Positions 35,812 to 45,599 are shown, numbered from the stretch's first letter. The stretch: 64,000 nt of DNA from G963667855 sp963667855 (GCA_963667855.2 CAXXKI010000009.1:124001-188000); one strand, 5' to 3'. Translations and numbers: made by a program. The notes: generated by a model not told the origin, from the sequence alone.

Positions 35812-36705
35812 CTAACCATCCGTTTGAGAACTATTTGCCTGCAAAAACGGCTGAATTAGTATCAGATAAAACTTTGGTACTTGACGACTTTGGATACACT
35901 GAGCCGTACCGTTAATAGGTCCTACATCTGAGGGAAGCGTCACTTTCTGCGCGCCACGTCGCCTAGTAATGTTTGAAAAACTCTCGATTGGTTTTGTAAG
36001 AATTGTACCGATTTGATCAAGATCAATATTGTCAGGAATATGTAAATGTCGATTGAACTGCCAAGGAATATACACGTACCTTGCTTTCAAGTTTCCGTCT
36101 GCTTCTCCGACGAATTTTTCCCCCGCCAAGACAATGATCTGTTGACCAAACATCCCCCAAAAGTTCACACGTTCAAGTGCGATACAACAAGTTTGGATTG
36201 ATACTCCGAATAATTCGGCAAGCTCTTTGAGCCCCAACAGAGAAAGATAGGTCATCCTTTTTGAATAAGTTATAAGTTGGTTGGTTGGAACAAGTAGATG
36301 ACTTGCGCCAAGATCACAAAGAGTTTCAACGCGACAATATTCATTTCGAGAACCGTCCCCCATATAACGAGGAGGAGAAACCTGAATATCGTAAAATAAA
36401 GTGTGAGCAATCTCGTGAGCTATCGTAAATCGTTCTCTAGTTCTAGATAAAGGAGCGGAATTCACACCAATTACGAAACCGTTTTCATTAACCTTAAGCC
36501 AACCAACAGCAGGGCTCATCTGTCGCAACAGTGTTGGGTGAATTCGCCGATTTGTTGCAACCTGCATCGGATCCACAGGGACCTTATCAATACCTGCGTC
36601 TTTCGCCAACTGCGACATAAGCCACTTCATAGCGAGACTAGGAGACTGTGCACCGGTAAGTTGGCAAATATATCGTTCCGCAGCCGTATGTGTCTTTCCT
36701 AACAT
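35812..36705 (-). CDS. ImmA/IrrE family metallopeptidase-like protein
   Basis: 297 residues. The zinc motif HEIAH lies in FTIAHEIAHTLFYD, and the third ligand Glu in VETLCDLGASHLLVP, the standard ImmA/IrrE (COG2856) layout. Members cleave repressors or regulate stress and mobile-element switches. It lacks its own HTH domain. It follows the HD hydrolase gene by 23 bp on the same strand and ends a CYTH-HD-ImmA operon, so it may act as the protease that releases or senses the system. Confidence 0.88.
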   Translation of the reverse strand: MLGKTHTAAERYICQLTGAQSPSLAMKWLMSQLAKDAGIDKVPVDPMQVATNRRIHPTLLRQMSPAVGWLKVNENGFVIGVNSAPLSRTRERFTIAHEIAHTLFYDIQVSPPRYMGDGSRNEYCRVETLCDLGASHLLVPTNQLITYSKRMTYLSLLGLKELAELFGVSIQTCCIALERVNFWGMFGQQIIVLAGEKFVGEADGNLKARYVYIPWQFNRHLHIPDNIDLDQIGTILTKPIESFSNITRRRGAQKVTLPSDVGPINGTAQCIQSRQVPKFYLILIQPFLQANSSQTDG

Positions 36706-36728
36706 GCGGTTCCTAATCTTAGAAACGT

Positions 36729-38723
36729 CTACAATTCGTCAGTTTCGCGTGATTTCAGGGGGAGTTGTTGTTGTCTGGCTGATACGTCCCCACTACTATC
36801 GGCCCCGTAATGGCCATTTTGATATCGCCAATAAAAATGCTGTAATTCGGATATATTTTTCGGCAACCTATTTTCGTCCACACAGCTTAAAAGCGACAAA
36901 CAGTCAATGATCCCTTTTCGCGGTATGGAATTTTCATTCCGAAACCTATCCATCTCATTTCGTGTTATGCCCGTACCAGGCCTATTGCAAAATCCATCAA
37001 CTATATCCCAGTATAAAGAATCTCCATCATCCATGGTTGTCGTGACATCTAATCGCTTCGGTACACCCGCAAGAGGAGTACGCCAGTCGATTGCGTTTTT
37101 ACGATGCGTGCTTAAATACTTACTACACCACCTTTCTTCTAACGCCGCCAGTTTATCCAGACCCTCCATTCTGTAATATTCCGGGTTTATAAACAAATAT
37201 AGCCCCCACAAGGTATTGTGGTCTCGAACGAACGCGCGAAAATGGTCTTCTAAGCTAGTATCGTTTTTAAGTAATATCCTCACGCAACCACCTGCATTCT
37301 CTCTATCACTAGGTATTTCAACGAGAACATTCGGCTCCTTATAAGCACCACCTCCAGATAAACACAAAATAAGTACACCGTCTCCATTGCCGTTAAAAAT
37401 GCTATCTAGATCTTTTTGGATTTCCAGTATCGTATCCCATGCATCGACATCGTCAGCCTCAGGATAAAACCTATCAACCAGTTCCTTTTTTTTCTCGACG
37501 GTATCACCACTAGATAGGGATTCGTCGCCGGTAATCAAAAAAAAGGGGCGATATATTCTTCGCCCCAGGATCGCATTCGCAAGTTGCTTAGAATCAGGGC
37601 AAAGTACTAACTTACGTAACAAGGCATCATCCGACGGTAAGGAATCTAGCCTAAAAAGCTCGTCATCTTTAATCCTCAGGTTAACATCCTTACATCGCTT
37701 GCATCGCAAGTATGCGTTAGCGAGCATTATGGACGCACTCAATTTGGTGCGATGCAGATAAACCCGCTCACACATCATGTGTCGTGTTTGCAGTAAGAAT
37801 AAAAGCTCCGCGCGATCCTGTTTACGCAAACTCCCACGTTGATCGCATAAATCAAAAATAACGTGATAGTATTTTCCCGATCCATGATCGACATTTCTAA
37901 GCTTATCCAGCTTAATTCGATCCAAAAACTTCAGATCAATATTGCGAGTAATACCAGTACATTTTATATCACGTAGCAAATAGTCAATTAAGTCAGCACA
38001 AATAGTATTACAAATGAGTTCTCCTAAGTAAGGATGAACAATATCTGCATATAAATGCGATTGCTTACCACGTCCATCAGAATGCGCCTCATATTTTCCC
38101 GTATCCCGATCACTTTCGCTTGGGAAGGTGAGAATTTGAAATACCAAATCTTTTAAGGAATAGCCATCAAGCTTAGGATTTACACATATTTCCGAGTGCT
38201 CAAGAAGTCCCTTTACCGGCTCCGAATACTCGTCAAGTATTTTCGCAATAGGGCTCTCATAGATATAGTTCCGCAAAGTAGCGTTACTTTTCACATCATC
38301 GTGCTCGGATATGACTCGACATTCTTGTTCTAGAGCGTGCGAGAAAGGAGCGTGCGATATGTCATGCAGAAGCCCAGCTAATCCAACTAATATTCGCTCC
38401 CCCCAGCATATTCGCATCGACTTTTTCGTAAAATCACGGATACACCAATTGCGATTAATGGCATCAACAAGCAATTTTGCACAATGGCATACACCGCACG
38501 AATGAACAAATCTGGAATACTCCGCCGTCCCGTAAACTAGGTGGGCAAAACCAAGTTGCTTTATATTTCTAAGTCTTTGAAAATGCGGAGTATCGATAAT
38601 ACGACGTTCTATCTCGTTGAAATACAAAAAATCATGGATACTATCCCTAAATCCTTTACTATCGAGAAGCGAGCGAGGAACATCCTCTTCCTCTCTTGGC
38701 AACGCTTGAATTGGTGGCAACAT
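36729..38723 (-). CDS. HD-domain phosphohydrolase (SAMHD1/dGTPase-like)
   Basis: 664 residues, with GGAGG before the ATG. The N-terminal 300 residues carry the HD signature: TPHFQRLRNIKQLGFAHLVYG, H74 in RFVHSCGVCHCA, H120-D121 in GLAGLLHDISHAPFSHALE, and the distal Asp in CADLIDYLLRDIKCTGI. This is the pattern of dNTP triphosphohydrolases and SAMHD1-like enzymes. The remaining 350 residues are a C-terminal extension without a known motif to me. It may cut dNTPs or a signalling nucleotide. Middle gene of a three-gene operon with the CYTH and ImmA/IrrE genes. Confidence 0.86.
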   Translation of the reverse strand: MLPPIQALPREEEDVPRSLLDSKGFRDSIHDFLYFNEIERRIIDTPHFQRLRNIKQLGFAHLVYGTAEYSRFVHSCGVCHCAKLLVDAINRNWCIRDFTKKSMRICWGERILVGLAGLLHDISHAPFSHALEQECRVISEHDDVKSNATLRNYIYESPIAKILDEYSEPVKGLLEHSEICVNPKLDGYSLKDLVFQILTFPSESDRDTGKYEAHSDGRGKQSHLYADIVHPYLGELICNTICADLIDYLLRDIKCTGITRNIDLKFLDRIKLDKLRNVDHGSGKYYHVIFDLCDQRGSLRKQDRAELLFLLQTRHMMCERVYLHRTKLSASIMLANAYLRCKRCKDVNLRIKDDELFRLDSLPSDDALLRKLVLCPDSKQLANAILGRRIYRPFFLITGDESLSSGDTVEKKKELVDRFYPEADDVDAWDTILEIQKDLDSIFNGNGDGVLILCLSGGGAYKEPNVLVEIPSDRENAGGCVRILLKNDTSLEDHFRAFVRDHNTLWGLYLFINPEYYRMEGLDKLAALEERWCSKYLSTHRKNAIDWRTPLAGVPKRLDVTTTMDDGDSLYWDIVDGFCNRPGTGITRNEMDRFRNENSIPRKGIIDCLSLLSCVDENRLPKNISELQHFYWRYQNGHYGADSSGDVSARQQQLPLKSRETDEL

Positions 38724-38796
38724 AATTAATTTCCTCCAAAACTAGTAATTTCGAGAGGAAAACGCCTTACTAACCTGTGAACGGAACTAGTTGGTT

Positions 38797-39729
38797 TTAC
38801 CCTACACTAGGATTATCCCCATTTAGGTAATTTATCACTGCCTTTAAAACTGACACGGTTCCCTCTTTCTGGACGATTTTTCCACTTTCAGCGAATCGAC
38901 CTAGTATCCATTGAGTAACACGAGACTTAAAACTAGGATGCCGAGCGTCTTTAAGAATATCTGCAAGCTCTTCCCTGTCTAGTTCAACATATTTGCGAAG
39001 TAGCTCTATTAATGCCAGAGTTTCTTCATTAATCTCCGTATTGGAACGCGATGTAGAATCTAGCATCCGCAGAGCACGTTGATACTTATTCTCGGAAAGA
39101 ACCGTTATTTTCGGAATCCAACGCAAGACTGCAAATTTCAATTCTGATAGCTCTTCCTCTGCATCCCCAGATTTGGATTCGATTTCAAGCTCGTATAGTT
39201 TTGCAGTTTCGGTTTCACCATACCGTCCCGTATATGCATCGAGAGAAACTTCGTACGCTACATCTTCGCCAATCAAACTCGCGATGAATTGCTCACGATG
39301 GTTAGTTATTACCAACCTGGGCTCGTGGGAAACATCAGAAGCGGAAATACCAAAACGACTTGAGATTTCAACCGGCATCGTTCGCCGTTTTGTGTCAAGA
39401 TCCGCGAAAACCATGGGAACAGTATCCTCATCTCGTACGAATTCAGCCGGTTTTGACATCCCTTTAGGGGATTTGAAAGTCTGTTCCAATGTTTTCCCAT
39501 CGGGATTGGCAATTGTACGAATACGTGCAGTTGCACCCATTCCCCGCAACGTATCCTGAGCGGTATCGAAATATTCATCCGTTATAGTAAGGGGAATAGG
39601 ATCCGTCAGCTCATGTCGACCGAACTCAAGTAGCTTACGTACTAAATCACAAAGAGATTCATCGCTGGGAGTCCCAGAAAGTCGGACTTGCCTCTCCAAT
39701 CCAAATTTTAGCTCGTTTTCTTTACCCAC
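38797..39729 (-). CDS. CYTH domain protein (triphosphate tunnel fold)
   Basis: I choose the GTG at 39729, 6 nt after GAGGGA; the frame opens 11 codons earlier. The product (310 residues) starts GKENELKFGL, which holds the diagnostic ExExK motif (E4, E6, K8). Further CYTH residues follow: YFDT, ARIRT, LEQTFKSPK, YELEIE and ENKYQRALRM. The fold acts on triphosphates or makes cyclic nucleotides (class IV cyclases). After about residue 220 comes a helical C-terminal part. First gene of an operon with an HD hydrolase and an ImmA/IrrE protease, 73 bp apart. Confidence 0.85.
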   Translation of the reverse strand: MGKENELKFGLERQVRLSGTPSDESLCDLVRKLLEFGRHELTDPIPLTITDEYFDTAQDTLRGMGATARIRTIANPDGKTLEQTFKSPKGMSKPAEFVRDEDTVPMVFADLDTKRRTMPVEISSRFGISASDVSHEPRLVITNHREQFIASLIGEDVAYEVSLDAYTGRYGETETAKLYELEIESKSGDAEEELSELKFAVLRWIPKITVLSENKYQRALRMLDSTSRSNTEINEETLALIELLRKYVELDREELADILKDARHPSFKSRVTQWILGRFAESGKIVQKEGTVSVLKAVINYLNGDNPSVG

Positions 39730-40005
39730 GATAATTCCCTCAGTTACATGGACAAACATCAACGATGGTCGGTTAACAATGAAATGTAGCAGGCCTTGCG
39801 GCCAATGCTTACTACTAAATTACGATTACTACACGACAGCCCTCATTATTACCTATAGTAACAATATAGGGGGATCAAGTCAAGTCCCATAGATGTCGTT
39901 AAAAAGCGGGAAATACGATAAATGCTTTCAACAATATCCCTTATTCAATATTAATATGTTGTTTTCGCTTCCTGTCAGCATTCCATTCCAAGAGAAATTA
40001 CTCTA

Positions 40006-40230
40006 TCAGCTTTTTCCATAGTATAACGCTACTCGCCCAATTCCCAACAGCCCCGCCTCCCCCAACCGTCTCTCAACTACCTTCAACGCCGTCTCATCCG
40101 TCGCCACTACAATCACCCGATCAACCTTCGCCTCTAAAGCACGTTTAACATTGCCCACCACATCAGACTTCCCAGTTTCTACTTCCACCGCGACTCTCGG
40201 ATCCTCTCGTCGCCAAAACATCAACACACC
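40006..40230 (-). pseudogene. Decayed copy of the HerA C-terminal nuclease-like domain
   Basis: The readable part AVEVETGKSDVVGNVKRAL, then VDRVIVVATDETALKVVERRLGEAGLL, is nearly the same as the end of the HerA-type protein at 48342. Just upstream the similarity continues in another frame (GGCVDVLATRGSE against GGYADILATKGNE), so a frameshift has broken it. There is no ATPase part. This is a remnant of a duplicated or recombined gene end, not a functional gene. Confidence 0.82.
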
Positions 40231-40328
40231 CTCCTGGCATGGAGGCTTCCATCTAGACGGAATAACCCTCATGATTCGGTCAACTATTAACTTGTTCGTT
40301 TCCCATTAAACATTTCACCAATGCGAAA

Positions 40329-41444
40329 TCAGTAGTAACCGGGACCAGTAATATCTTGTTGCATTACTGCGTAGTCGTCTAGGTCACAATCACAGTCTCC
40401 GTCGATATCGCCTCGAATCGTCCCATACAGATCACTGTTGGGATCTACAATAACATTCCCATTGTATGGGGTATAATCACATACATCCAACCCATTAGGA
40501 ATGCCATCGTTGTCAATATCAGGATCACATTCATCGATCAGAACGTCGCCATCAAAATCTGGTTCGCATTCATCAGGTTTGCCGTTCGAATTACAGTCGT
40601 AACTTACACTCATCAGGAGATCGCACTCGTCAGGCACGCTATTAGTATTACAGTCTTGGCTAATCCCTTCGGCTATCGCACATACATCCCCCATACCGTC
40701 GCTATCGCAGTCTTCCTGATTGGAGTTTGGATGAACGGGGCAATTATCACTATCATTTGGAATTCCGTCGTTATCATCGTCTGGTATCGAAACAACTAGA
40801 GTAGTGTGGCAAACCCAGTACGAATTAGAGGGTAAATCCGGATTTTCTCTCCAGATGATCCAATGATCCCTCCCGGCATTGTAGTTGTTCCAGAAACCAG
40901 CACCGCTTTCTAAAACCGTACCCCAGAAAGAGGTGGGCCAATCCCCCAAAAGAGGTATAGTCGACGACCCGATACTTCCGCAATCTAAATGCCTATAAAC
41001 AGACCAAGCGTTAAGAGTACCATCTATTGATCGCAGTGAGATGTAAGGATGTTGCGAAGCAACTTGCCACCCGTTATTTACATACTGCCCGAATAGGACA
41101 CCTCCTCCTCCGCCCACGTTGTAAAGCAAAACATCAAGGTCATATTCTCCGCAAGGAAGAGATAGCGTCCCGTATAGGTCATGACCAAAACCACCGCCGT
41201 CAATATACTCTCCGTTTAAATATAGGGAATGCCCATCATTTCCAACAACTACATAATCGTAATTAATGTGACAGTCCTCACTGCTTTCAAGTAAGCCAGG
41301 TGATGGAATATCAATAGCCGCTGGAACTCTTACGTCGTCTCGCTCATCACGATTTTCTGAACTGATACCGAACTCGCTTGTATTGATCGGCGACATTGAG
41401 TTTACCAGCCCAATGATAAATAGCATTAAACAAGAATTTAACAT
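40329..41444 (-). CDS. Secreted protein with calcium-binding repeats and dockerin-like end
   Basis: I choose the ATG at 41444, preceded by AAGGATGCGACT. The signal peptide is MLNSCLMLFIIGLVNS. The first half is a beta-rich domain (NDGHSLYLNGEYIDGGGFGHDL, SLPCGEYDLDVLLYNVGGGGG). The second half has TSP3-like repeats (DDDNDGIPNDSDNCP) and DCNTNSVPDECD motifs that are frequent in planctomycete exported proteins, and a terminal dockerin-like loop GDIDGDCDCDLDDYAVMQQDI. It has no PEP-CTERM tail. Probably secreted or surface bound; function unknown. Confidence 0.8.
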   Translation of the reverse strand: MLNSCLMLFIIGLVNSMSPINTSEFGISSENRDERDDVRVPAAIDIPSPGLLESSEDCHINYDYVVVGNDGHSLYLNGEYIDGGGFGHDLYGTLSLPCGEYDLDVLLYNVGGGGGVLFGQYVNNGWQVASQHPYISLRSIDGTLNAWSVYRHLDCGSIGSSTIPLLGDWPTSFWGTVLESGAGFWNNYNAGRDHWIIWRENPDLPSNSYWVCHTTLVVSIPDDDNDGIPNDSDNCPVHPNSNQEDCDSDGMGDVCAIAEGISQDCNTNSVPDECDLLMSVSYDCNSNGKPDECEPDFDGDVLIDECDPDIDNDGIPNGLDVCDYTPYNGNVIVDPNSDLYGTIRGDIDGDCDCDLDDYAVMQQDITGPGYY

Positions 41445-41759
41445 AGTCGCATCCTTAGACAATTACCATATAACTCCAATGATGTGCCCAAAAACACACC
41501 AACCTAACTTTACATGGGCATAACCGAATAATTTTGCTCCTACGTTCATCGCCCCGAAAAACCAACGGAGTTTTTCCTGGTACATAAATGCTTCGCATAG
41601 GACCAGTAAATTATTACTGGCTCAATGCAATTCGGAACGCCATAAAGTCTAGCTAAATCCCTCACATGAAGTTTTCATCTTTATCGATAACAATTGCTCT
41701 CTAAACTCGCAATCAAAGACCTCGTCGAAAAAACAATCATAATCCGAAATCCATATCGG

Positions 41760-41858
41760 AACGAAATACTGACATGGATCGAAATTGCCAATCCCACCTC
41801 CATAAGACCTCTCTTCCACTACTCTCAACGCCACTTTATCCATAACGACAGAGACCAA
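41760..41858 (-). pseudogene. Second, more degraded remnant of the nuclease-domain coding sequence
   Basis: The minus strand reads SVVMDKVALRVVEERSYGGGIGNF, which lines up with VIVVATDEAALRVVEKRLGVAGLL of the HerA-type protein. Nucleotide similarity continues over about 90 bp and then fades. No start or remaining domain. A third copy of the same gene end within 9 kb. Confidence 0.6.
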
Positions 41859-41911
41859 CTGATAAGTTTTTCGGCAAACGCAACTATTAACGATATCTCC
41901 GCCATTAACAT

Positions 41912-44107
41912 CTATGTGCCATTGCCACCTTCCTCTACTGACTCGAGTGTATCACTCAGGTAAAACCTACTTGGATTGGGAAGTGACGAATCCGTTCTAT
42001 AGTAATCGCATTCCCAACGAGTATTAGGTATCTCATTCCCATTCACGTCAATTAACCAACCCATACCAGCAGTTGGCCATTTGTTTGCGATTACCTTTAA
42101 TGAATATCCGATAGCATTACCTGTTTGATGAGATAGATCGCACCTCAATGATGAAGCTGTAGTCATCACTTGGTCAAAAGGGTACATAACGAAGCGAAAC
42201 CACACCGGAGAAGTCTCGATCTCACCTGGAATTTCACTAATAAATTCTTTTGTAATAAAATCTAACCTCGGCTTAATAGCAAAAACTACATCCGGGTAGG
42301 GTGCTTTCGAATTCGGAAATCCGCGTTTTTGTAGATACTCGACCGAGCTCTCACCCGACAGTATCAATAATCCAGGTTTCTCCATCCAGAGACTCGAATC
42401 TATAACACCGTCGTACCATACCTGATATCTCGTTTTTCCGGAAAGATCTATTATTCGAACACACCTTTGTGACTGTGCCGCAAAAACCGCGAGGATTTCT
42501 TTTCCTGGAACTTCAGGGAAAATATCATGAATAAAAACCTCTTGAGCTCCAAATTTTTCTTCTGTTCGTCCCATCTCCTTAAGATACTTTGGAATCGATT
42601 CGTTTTTTGCCTGATTCGTCCACAAGGGATTCGTGTATTCGCCCCTGCCTACATCATATGCACAAACCCCGCCTCCCTGTCCATCTTCGGAGTCGGGGCC
42701 ATAACCGATTACGGCGATTCTTCCGCCTCCGAACTCCGAGGGGCGATTCATGAGCCGAGCGAATCCTATATGTGGATTCGCCGAGGACCAAGAGTGCATA
42801 ATTGTATCACCAACCGAAAGCAAACGATATTCATTTAAGTCATCCACCTTTGTAATAGAATGTGGCGTTTGGGTATACCACCAAGTCGTGAAGAGAGTCG
42901 TTGCGATTATGCAAGCAGCTATGAAACAAGCTGCACAGCTGGTCGATACAATAGGGTGGCGAGATATACACTTGATAAACCTATTCCAGACAGTCGGTGG
43001 ACGAGCTTCTATAGGTTCACGATTAAGATATCGCTGAAGATCCTTAGCGAGGTCTGCTACGGATTGGTATCTTTTCTCCCGGTCTTTCTCTAAAGCTTTG
43101 AGCACAATTGTCTCTAAGTCACCACGAAGTTTTCTATCTACAAGATGCAAAGGTTGTGGAAATTGCTCGCAAATCGCACGAATTATCGTGTGAATTCCAC
43201 CATTTATATCTTCATAAGGCAATCGCCCACATAATAATTCATACAACACAACTCCGAGCGTATAAACATCACTACGCGAATCTAAACTATGGGGATTACC
43301 GTTACACTGCTCGGGACTCATATACTGTACAGTTCCGATTAGGTTGCCTGTGTCAGTTTGGATAGTGGTAATGGAAATATCAGAATCTGTGGCTTTAGCG
43401 ATTCCGAAGTCGATCACTTTAACGCACCCGGAGGCATCGACAAGAATATTGGCAGGTTTTAAGTCTCGGTGGATTACACCTTTCCGATGACCATGCTCGA
43501 TTGCCTCACAAGCCTGCAAGAATAGTTTGATACCTTCCTTGATTGGCAGTTTTTGTTTATTAGCGTAGACAACAATCGTTTCAGCATTATGAACATACTC
43601 CATCGCAAAATACGGAATGGGGTTATGGTTCGTACCGCTTTCATCAACGTGGATCCCTGCCTCATATACTTGAGCAATGTGCGGGTGATGAAGCCACGCG
43701 AGTATTTGTATTTCATGTTCAAACCGCCGCCGAATTGACTTTGCCCGTATGTCACTATACGAAATTTTCAAAGCTACTAATCGTTTTGGATTCGCCTGTT
43801 CCGCAAGGTAAACTGCCCCCATTCCTCCGCTACCGATGAGGCGTGTAATATTAAATTGACTTATAGTAGTACCGATTAGCTTATCGATTGGTTTTTGCTC
43901 GCGGTTTTCGTTTTGGTCTTTAATTAGGTTGGGCTTCATGAAATCATCCGGAACACGCTCGTCGCATTCCAGAAGCGACCGTACTTCAGCCAGTAACCCG
44001 TTATCGTTCTCGCAGGCGACCTCCAAAAATTTCGCCCGATCCTCTTTCGATAAGGCTGTTGCTTGAAGAAAAATCTCCTGGATTATATCCCATTGGCTGG
44101 TAGCCAC
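41912..44107 (-). CDS. Pkn-type serine/threonine protein kinase with membrane anchor
   Basis: 731 residues. An N-terminal 80-residue helical region typical of planctomycete kinases is followed by the kinase domain (about 83-365): GSGGMGAVYLAEQ at 92-104, K114 in VALKIS, HRDLKPANILVD, DFGIAKA and MSPEQCNGNPHSLDSRSDVYTLGVVLYELL. A transmembrane helix lies near 383-402 (AACFIAACIIATTLFTTWWY). The last 330 residues form an exterior beta-rich domain that may sense a signal. It lies 50 bp downstream of an ECF sigma factor, a standard pairing in this phylum, and probably phosphorylates the sigma factor or a co-regulator. Confidence 0.94.
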   Translation of the reverse strand: MATSQWDIIQEIFLQATALSKEDRAKFLEVACENDNGLLAEVRSLLECDERVPDDFMKPNLIKDQNENREQKPIDKLIGTTISQFNITRLIGSGGMGAVYLAEQANPKRLVALKISYSDIRAKSIRRRFEHEIQILAWLHHPHIAQVYEAGIHVDESGTNHNPIPYFAMEYVHNAETIVVYANKQKLPIKEGIKLFLQACEAIEHGHRKGVIHRDLKPANILVDASGCVKVIDFGIAKATDSDISITTIQTDTGNLIGTVQYMSPEQCNGNPHSLDSRSDVYTLGVVLYELLCGRLPYEDINGGIHTIIRAICEQFPQPLHLVDRKLRGDLETIVLKALEKDREKRYQSVADLAKDLQRYLNREPIEARPPTVWNRFIKCISRHPIVSTSCAACFIAACIIATTLFTTWWYTQTPHSITKVDDLNEYRLLSVGDTIMHSWSSANPHIGFARLMNRPSEFGGGRIAVIGYGPDSEDGQGGGVCAYDVGRGEYTNPLWTNQAKNESIPKYLKEMGRTEEKFGAQEVFIHDIFPEVPGKEILAVFAAQSQRCVRIIDLSGKTRYQVWYDGVIDSSLWMEKPGLLILSGESSVEYLQKRGFPNSKAPYPDVVFAIKPRLDFITKEFISEIPGEIETSPVWFRFVMYPFDQVMTTASSLRCDLSHQTGNAIGYSLKVIANKWPTAGMGWLIDVNGNEIPNTRWECDYYRTDSSLPNPSRFYLSDTLESVEEGGNGT

Positions 44108-44157
44108 TGATCAACTCCTAGTAACTCTCCATAATCTTTCTTCTACCGCAAAGCTAC

Positions 44158-44754
44158 TTACTCAGAATCGATTGGCATACCGTTACCATCTCCAAGTTCA
44201 CGGTATAACCAAACGCGAGCAAGGCGCCATTCATCCACCACGGTTCGGGACGATACTTCCAGTGCATTGGCAGTTTCTTTAACTGTGAAACCACCAAAAT
44301 ACTTAAGTTCAACTATTTTAGCCTGCCTCGGAGCAAACTTTTCGAGCTTGGTCAACACGTCGTCGACAGCCAATACTTCCACTGGATCTTGCGCAGCAAA
44401 TGGCGGTTCGTCAGCAAGGGAGAGTGTTCCCCTACCTTTGTTTCGTTTTGCCGTGTTTCTTTTACGTGCGTATTCCACGCAAATACGACGCATAGCATTT
44501 GCCGCCGCGGTAAAAAAATATTTCCTGTTATGAAATGATCCTCCCTCCGGAAGAGACAAACGAAGAAACGCCTCATGTATAAGGGTCGTGGGAGTCATCG
44601 CCGCAGGTTGAGCTTCCTTCGATACCTGAGCTCGAGCGATATCTCGGAGTTCGCTATAGACTGTACGCCACAGCTCCTCTTGAGCTTCTGAGTTACCATC
44701 CGCAACGCTTTTAAGAAGCTGGGTAATCTGCCCAGCGGGGTACTGCTCTGACAT
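44158..44754 (-). CDS. ECF-type RNA polymerase sigma factor
   Basis: 198 residues. Region 2 starts near residue 14 (SVADGNSEAQEELWRTVYSELRDIA) and holds TPTTLIHEAFLRL. The linker has KYFFTAAANAMRRICVEYARKR, and region 4 is ELKYFGGFTVKETANALEVSSRTVVDEWRLARVWLYREL. This is the planctomycete ECF type that usually pairs with a Ser/Thr kinase and lacks an anti-sigma factor. It precedes and is co-directional with the kinase gene, so the kinase probably controls its activity. Confidence 0.93.
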   Translation of the reverse strand: MSEQYPAGQITQLLKSVADGNSEAQEELWRTVYSELRDIARAQVSKEAQPAAMTPTTLIHEAFLRLSLPEGGSFHNRKYFFTAAANAMRRICVEYARKRNTAKRNKGRGTLSLADEPPFAAQDPVEVLAVDDVLTKLEKFAPRQAKIVELKYFGGFTVKETANALEVSSRTVVDEWRLARVWLYRELGDGNGMPIDSE

Positions 44755-45282
44755 GTTTTTCGGCCTCCGTTAAGAAATGACTATACCTATTGTATAGATA
44801 GTCGCGACCGAATAGAAGAGATTTGATGACCATTCCCATATCCCATATTCCCCCTAGACCTCCTGTTTTGCCGCCTACGATGCTCTTCTGGCCTTCAAAA
44901 GAATGATCGTAACGTCAGCGCGTATAAATTTACGCTTATCAACGCTGAAGCATCTCGCGATCCCTACAAAATCCAGACCGGGAAAAGCTTATATTTATTT
45001 GCCACCAATTGGGATGAACGACGCATGGACTATTAACGAAGGATAATTGCCAGAACAGGAGCGAAACATAACCAAGGAAAGCCAAGATTTTGCAGGGGAA
45101 ATCTAGATTCCCCACAACGGAAGTGCTCCATACGGAATACAACGATTATCTAAGAATGGTGTCAACCGTAGGCGCTGATTTCGGGAGCCCCCACCGAATA
45201 CCCGACAAGTTAATGAGGAAAACATGAAATACTTCAACACGAATATTCCGAAACACACTTGTCGACTCATCGTTTTTTCGTC
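44755..45282. other. Intergenic region, no gene seen
   Basis: About 530 bp between the sigma-factor gene and the small gene at 45283. I see no gene. It includes the promoter region of the ECF-kinase operon. Confidence 0.45.
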
Positions 45283-45516
45283 TTACTTTTGCTCGTCTTC
45301 TGTTATTTTTCGACGTTTTCCGTTCAACTTTTCCTTAAGCGTATACCTCTCCTCTCGAAATATTTCGATGAGCTGTACCGTTATAGCTCCATCATATCCT
45401 CTTAATTCATCAATAGTCAGTTTGGCCGTCTGCTCATCAGCGTACTCCCTACTCACGAACTCTGGACGAATTCCAGGAAGCTGTATGCGAACTTGATATT
45501 TGGTTTCGTCTACCAT
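45283..45516 (-). CDS. Small hypothetical protein
   Basis: I choose the ATG at 45516, preceded by AGGGATAACC. 77 residues, strongly charged. The first half is a small alpha-beta fold (YQVRIQLPGIRPEFVSREYADEQTAKLTI), the end a basic helix (EERYTLKEKLNGKRRKITED). It recalls small single-stranded nucleic acid or regulatory proteins, but I cannot name it. It is divergent from the glycine-rich gene at 45600 with 83 bp between them, so it could regulate that cluster. Confidence 0.6.
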   Translation of the reverse strand: MVDETKYQVRIQLPGIRPEFVSREYADEQTAKLTIDELRGYDGAITVQLIEIFREERYTLKEKLNGKRRKITEDEQK

Positions 45517-45599
45517 GGTTATCCCTATTTTATGGACTTTAAAAATATACCGGTGATGCACAACTATATTTGACACTGTATTTCACTTGGAGAATACAC

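Noticed and set aside
39173..39559. A 128-codon plus-strand frame opposite the CYTH gene
   Set aside because: It is a shadow of the CYTH coding sequence; Ser-rich translation typical of antisense frames.
45224..45496. A 90-codon plus-strand frame with GAGG before its ATG
   Set aside because: It overlaps the minus-strand gene at 45283-45516, whose charged, well-balanced protein is more convincing; the plus frame is Ser/Cys/Leu rich.
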